The translations under genes and the position numbers were made by a program. Under the pieces are notes generated by a model. It was not told the DNA's origin. It saw only the letters and a list, made by a program, of their open reading frames with translations, and did no database searches. Positions 7,582 to 9,431 of a stretch of DNA of 9,431 nt are shown here, one piece after another. The stretch comes from Dehalococcoidia bacterium (GTDB lineage: Bacteria; Chloroflexota; Dehalococcoidia; UBA2979), in NCBI GenBank assembly GCA_018700215.1, contig JABIST010000341.1, forward strand, positions 1 through 9,431, read 5' to 3'. Within the stretch, counting starts at the first letter, position 1, and each line of letters begins with the position of its first letter.

Positions 7582-8418
7582 CTAGTCCGACTCGGAAGCG
7601 TAGGGAGTGAAGAGCGGCTGACCGTATTGCTCGCCGCCGAACTCGCCGATCAGCTGCTGGGTCGCCGGTTCCAGGAGGAAGGCACGGAAGCGTCGAGCGG
7701 CCTCGGCGTTCACACGGTCGTGGAGGTCTGGGTTCACGACGATCACGTGATAGACGTTGAACAGTCGCTCGTCGCCTTCCACGAGAAGTGGAAGGCGCTC
7801 GGGGTCCGAAACTGAGAGCCAGGTTGCGCGGTCCGTGAGCGTGTACGCGCTGGTTTCGGCGGCGATGGTGAGTGTGGCAGCCATGCCCTGCCCGCTCTCG
7901 GCATACCACTCGTCGGTGGACGGAACCTCGAGACCGGCGGCGTCCCACAACGTCTTCTCCTTGGCGTGTGTGCCCGAGTCATCACCTCGGCTGATGAACC
8001 TCGCGCTGTGAGCCTTGATCGCGGCGAATGCCCCGGCAGTGTCGGACATGTGACCAATTCCCGCTGGATCCTCAGCCGGGCCAACGATGATGAAATCATT
8101 GAACATCACGCGTGCCCGCTCGATGCCGAAGCCTGCATCGACAAACGCCAGTTCCGCTGCGGGCGAATGGACGAGCAGTACATCGGCATCACCGCGCTCA
8201 CCCATCGACATCGCGGCACCGGAGCCGACGGGGATGATCTTCACGGAGTCACCGGATCGCTCCTCGTAGCGAGGAATGAGTGTGTCCAACAGCCCGCTAT
8301 TGTCGGTGCTCGTTGTGGTGGCCAAGATCAGCTCGGTGTTACCACCGCCACAGGCTGTGACCGAAAGAACTGCCAACCCCAGCAGCGAGCCGGCAATGAA
8401 TCCTCGGAACAGCCTCAC
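7582..8418 (-). CDS. tupA: Tungstate-binding lipoprotein of ABC transporter
   Basis: This 278-residue substrate-binding protein starts with a lipoprotein signal ending in the lipobox VTAC (C23), so it should be anchored outside the membrane. The mature protein carries the TupA hallmarks in order: ATTTSTDNSGLLD (33-45), SMGERGDADVLLVH (71-84), FNDFIIVGP (106-114), SRGDDSGTH (143-151) and ESGQGMAATL (174-183). The TTTS and SRGDDSGTH segments are the regions that line the oxyanion pocket in characterised TupA proteins. The start is a GTG, placed by GGGAGG four bases upstream and by the correct signal-peptide length. It is the first gene of the tupABC-like operon and diverges from a ModE-like regulator. 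Specificity for tungstate is the family expectation; molybdate uptake is not excluded. Confidence 0.93.
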   Translation of the reverse strand: MRLFRGFIAGSLLGLAVLSVTACGGGNTELILATTTSTDNSGLLDTLIPRYEERSGDSVKIIPVGSGAAMSMGERGDADVLLVHSPAAELAFVDAGFGIERARVMFNDFIIVGPAEDPAGIGHMSDTAGAFAAIKAHSARFISRGDDSGTHAKEKTLWDAAGLEVPSTDEWYAESGQGMAATLTIAAETSAYTLTDRATWLSVSDPERLPLLVEGDERLFNVYHVIVVNPDLHDRVNAEAARRFRAFLLEPATQQLIGEFGGEQYGQPLFTPYASESD

Positions 8419-8505
8419 GTCGCCTCCCGGTCACGTGCAAACCCGTCCTGCACTGCCATGCAATACGGTACTCTAGGTCCTCACCCGAGCGCCAGACGAA
8501 CGGTC
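8419..8505. promoter_or_regulatory. Divergent tupA / ModE-like intergenic region with repeated TGCA motifs
   Basis: This 87-bp spacer must hold the promoters for both divergent transcripts. It contains a five-base inverted repeat, GTGCA (8435-8439) and TGCAC (8449-8453), separated by nine bases. A further TGCA follows at 8459-8462, so the TGCA cores lie 13 and then 10 bases apart. A short palindrome TACGGTA is at 8464-8470 and CACGTG at 8432-8437. None matches the known Escherichia coli ModE operator closely. The region is a reasonable place for the ModE-like protein to bind, but which of these repeats is an operator is inference. No -10 or -35 box could be assigned with confidence. Confidence 0.4.
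8423..8428 (-). promoter_or_regulatory. Shine-Dalgarno fixing the GTG start of tupA
   Basis: On the minus strand this reads GGGAGG, followed by CGAC and then the GTG at 8418-8416. It supports the non-ATG start of the binding-protein gene. The same GGGAGGCGA string also precedes the 68-residue membrane protein gene at 9100-9108. Confidence 0.7.
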
Positions 8506-8892
8506 ATGCAGATGAGTAACGAGGCGAGCACCAGTCGAGCGAGCGCGCCGCTTGAGGTCCACGCCAAGGTCTGGATCGAACGTGCTGGCGAGGTCGTGAT
8601 CAGTGATTTTCTGGTGCAGTTGCTCGAGCTAATCGCCGAGCGCGGGTCGCTGGCCGCAGCAGCCGAGGTGCTGGAACTACCGAACCGAACCGCCTGGAAG
8701 AAACTCCGCGAAATGGAGGCCGCCGCGGGAGTACCACTGGTCAGCTCGGCATCCGGTGGCGCTGAGGGCGGCCGCACGACGCTCACCCCCGAGGCGGAAT
8801 CGATGCTCTCCGCCTTCCATCGCGTCGCAGACGCAGCGCTGACCGATGTCGACGAGCGCTTCAGCTCGGAACGGAGCGGGTTTCCCAGTTAG
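8506..8892 (+). CDS. ModE-like regulator, DNA-binding domain only
   Basis: This 128-residue protein matches the N-terminal LysR-like winged helix of ModE, the molybdate-responsive repressor. It has the LLELIAERGSLAAAAEVL turn (39-56), the recognition helix NRTAWKKLREME (60-71) and the wing region GGAEGGRTTLTPEAESML (84-101). ModE normally continues with two TOBE domains that bind molybdate; here the protein ends soon after the wing, so it has no oxyanion-binding part. ATGs at 8506 and 8512 are both possible and neither has a strong ribosome binding site. The frame is open far upstream, but that part runs antisense through tupA and is rejected. Its divergent placement suggests it controls the tup operon and perhaps itself. 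Its stop overlaps the stop of the convergent small membrane protein gene. Confidence 0.88.
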   Translation: MQMSNEASTSRASAPLEVHAKVWIERAGEVVISDFLVQLLELIAERGSLAAAAEVLELPNRTAWKKLREMEAAAGVPLVSSASGGAEGGRTTLTPEAESMLSAFHRVADAALTDVDERFSSERSGFPS

Positions 8893-9095
8893 GCGAGTGG
8901 GGTGCCCTCACGGCTACGGAACCAGAACGTCATCGCCATCATCGTGAACGGCCCGAGCGCGGCAAACGCCTGCTCAGCATTTGCCCCCGTCGCCCAGGCG
9001 ACCGCGAGACCAGCCTGCACAGCCACGAGGCCCCACGTCACCATCGGCCGGACAGCCGCCTTGATCGCATCGATAGTCCCGCTCGGTCGCAGCAT
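8889..9095 (-). CDS. Small membrane protein with two transmembrane helices
   Basis: This 68-residue protein has an N-terminal amphipathic part (about 1-17) and two predicted hydrophobic helices, about 18-37 (MVTWGLVAVQAGLAVAWATG) and 44-59. A short loop, NAEQAF, joins them, and it ends in a charged FWFRSREG tail that is probably cytoplasmic. No known family was recognised; the layout is like that of small holin-like or membrane-subunit proteins, but that is only resemblance in shape. The ATG at 9095 is supported by a strong GGGAGG seven bases upstream (9103-9108), which overlaps the stop codon of the 44-residue ORF before it. Translational coupling of the two is therefore likely. Its TAA stop (8889-8891) overlaps the TAG of the convergent ModE-like gene. 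Confidence 0.72.
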   Translation of the reverse strand: MLRPSGTIDAIKAAVRPMVTWGLVAVQAGLAVAWATGANAEQAFAALGPFTMMAMTFWFRSREGTPLA

Positions 9096-9102
9096 TGGTT
9101 CG

Positions 9103-9108
9103 CCTCCC
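9103..9108 (-). promoter_or_regulatory. Shine-Dalgarno overlapping the upstream stop codon
   Basis: On the minus strand TAGGGAGG combines the stop of the 44-residue ORF (9110-9108) with the GGGAGG that serves the ATG at 9095. Such an overlap is typical of re-initiation within one mRNA and ties the two small genes together. Confidence 0.65.
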
Positions 9109-9242
9109 TAACTCGCCTGTTGCACAGTCACTTCGTACCGAGGGTGGCCAGCACCGTCAGGCAGCTCGCGTTCGATCCGCACTCGGTTCTCCACCAGCAA
9201 TCTCACCAACTGCCACCGCCCGAGGACTGGCGACAGCGACAT
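9108..9242 (-). CDS. Short 44-residue ORF upstream of the membrane protein, unknown
   Basis: On the minus strand an ATG at 9242 opens a frame of 44 codons ending in TAG at 9108. The protein reads like real coding sequence: a hydrophobic/basic helix (LGRWQLVRLLVENRV) followed by a probable beta-hairpin (VRIERELPDG, then HPRYEVTVQQ). An in-frame stop lies about 40 bases upstream of the ATG and there is no other start codon between, so it cannot be a much longer protein in this frame. No good ribosome binding site precedes it. Its stop is fused to the ribosome binding site of the 68-residue membrane protein gene, which argues for a shared transcript. It could also be the surviving C-terminus of a larger gene cut near 9250. 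No family was recognised. Confidence 0.5.
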   Translation of the reverse strand: MSLSPVLGRWQLVRLLVENRVRIERELPDGAGHPRYEVTVQQAS

Positions 9243-9431
9243 CTGCCCACCCGCCCACCTTCGAGGACCCCCGATCCTCTTTCAACAACCCCACCTGGGG
9301 CGACCCCACCTACCGACTCATCCCCCGCGACCTCCCCCAGGACCGCGTCGCCGCCGCCCACCTCCACATCAACACCCGCGATGTCTATGAAGACATCGAT
9401 GTCGCCCTCCCCCTCCGCACCTTCGAGCAGC
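9242..9431 (+). CDS. GrdB-like (glycine/sarcosine/betaine reductase B family) fragment, 3'-partial, no clear start
   Basis: The plus-strand frame here has strongly C-ending codons and reads PPTFEDPRSSFNNPTWGDP, then TYRLIPRDLPQDRV, then AAAHLHINTRDVYEDIDVAL and PLRTFEQ. The WGDP(T/S)YR-IPR, HLHIN and D-D-LPLR phrases are those I associate with the N-terminal half of the GrdB-like selenoprotein B family (glycine/sarcosine/betaine reductase relatives, including the non-selenocysteine forms of soil bacteria). The window ends before any active-site residue. The frame stays open back to a stop at 9074-9076, but it contains no ATG or GTG, only TTG (9095) and CTG (9227). The sequence before about 9242 does not resemble the usual N-terminus of about 50 residues. 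It may be a 5'-truncated pseudogene or use an unusual start. The feature start given here is where family likeness begins, not a start codon. Confidence 0.45.

Noticed and set aside
6978..7610. Plus-strand ORF of 210 residues across the permease
   Set aside because: Rich in Arg, His and Gln and antisense to a recognised membrane protein; the sense frame has clear transmembrane helices.
7966..8505. Upstream extension of the ModE-like frame
   Set aside because: It runs antisense through tupA and crosses the divergent spacer; ModE likeness begins only after 8506.
9255..9431. Plus frame rich in Pro/Ser/Thr with internal ATGs, and a Gly/Val-rich minus frame over the same bases
   Set aside because: Both are low-complexity products of the C-rich codon pattern of the GrdB-like frame, which has recognisable family motifs.
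1..9431. CRISPR arrays, tRNA, rRNA, insertion sequences, integrases
   Set aside because: No direct-repeat array, cloverleaf, transposase or recombinase was seen on reading both strands.

Overview
The window looks like a high-GC bacterial chromosome segment, densely packed with short intergenic gaps. The gene styles fit Chloroflexota best, with Actinobacteriota as the alternative: a soluble GAF/HisKA_3 histidine kinase paired with a NarL-type regulator, a serine/threonine/proline linker before an exported beta-propeller, a tungstate-type ABC operon, and a GrdB-like fragment. There is no rRNA, tRNA or phylogenetic marker, so the phylum is inference only.

Layout. (a) 1-2682 (+): a large WD40/TolB-like beta-propeller protein whose 5' end lies outside the window. 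(b) 2743-4582 (+): a cytoplasmic GAF histidine kinase overlapping its response regulator by 11 bases, closed by a perfect 11-bp inverted repeat (4581-4621). (c) 4642-4959 (-): a small secreted, very acidic protein convergent with the regulator. It is divergent from an SDR oxidoreductase (5088-5840, +) across a 128-bp spacer. (d) 5860-8418 (-): a three-gene tungstate/molybdate-type ABC importer in the order lipoprotein (tupA-like), permease (tupB-like), ATPase with a C-terminal TOBE-like domain (tupC-like). The junctions are a 4-bp gap and a 4-bp overlap. (e) 8506-8892 (+): a divergent, DNA-binding-domain-only ModE-like regulator. (f) 8889-9242 (-): a coupled micro-operon of an unrecognised 44-residue ORF and a 68-residue two-helix membrane protein, whose stop codon overlaps that of the ModE-like gene. 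(g) about 9242-9431 (+): the beginning of a coding frame resembling the GrdB-like (glycine/sarcosine/betaine reductase selenoprotein B) family, with no conventional start codon and cut by the window end.

How the parts work together. TupA would capture tungstate or molybdate outside the membrane, TupB would carry it in, and TupC would power transport. The TOBE-like tail of TupC may sense intracellular oxyanion. The adjacent ModE-like DNA-binding protein probably reads the 87-bp shared promoter region but has no ligand domain of its own. The histidine kinase and regulator form a separate two-component system; its GAF domain carries a cysteine/histidine pattern suggesting a metal, Fe-S or redox input. 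No CRISPR array, insertion sequence, integrase or known defence system was seen. The least explained parts are the secreted acidic protein, the 44/68-residue micro-operon, and the head-to-head junction near 9242-9254.
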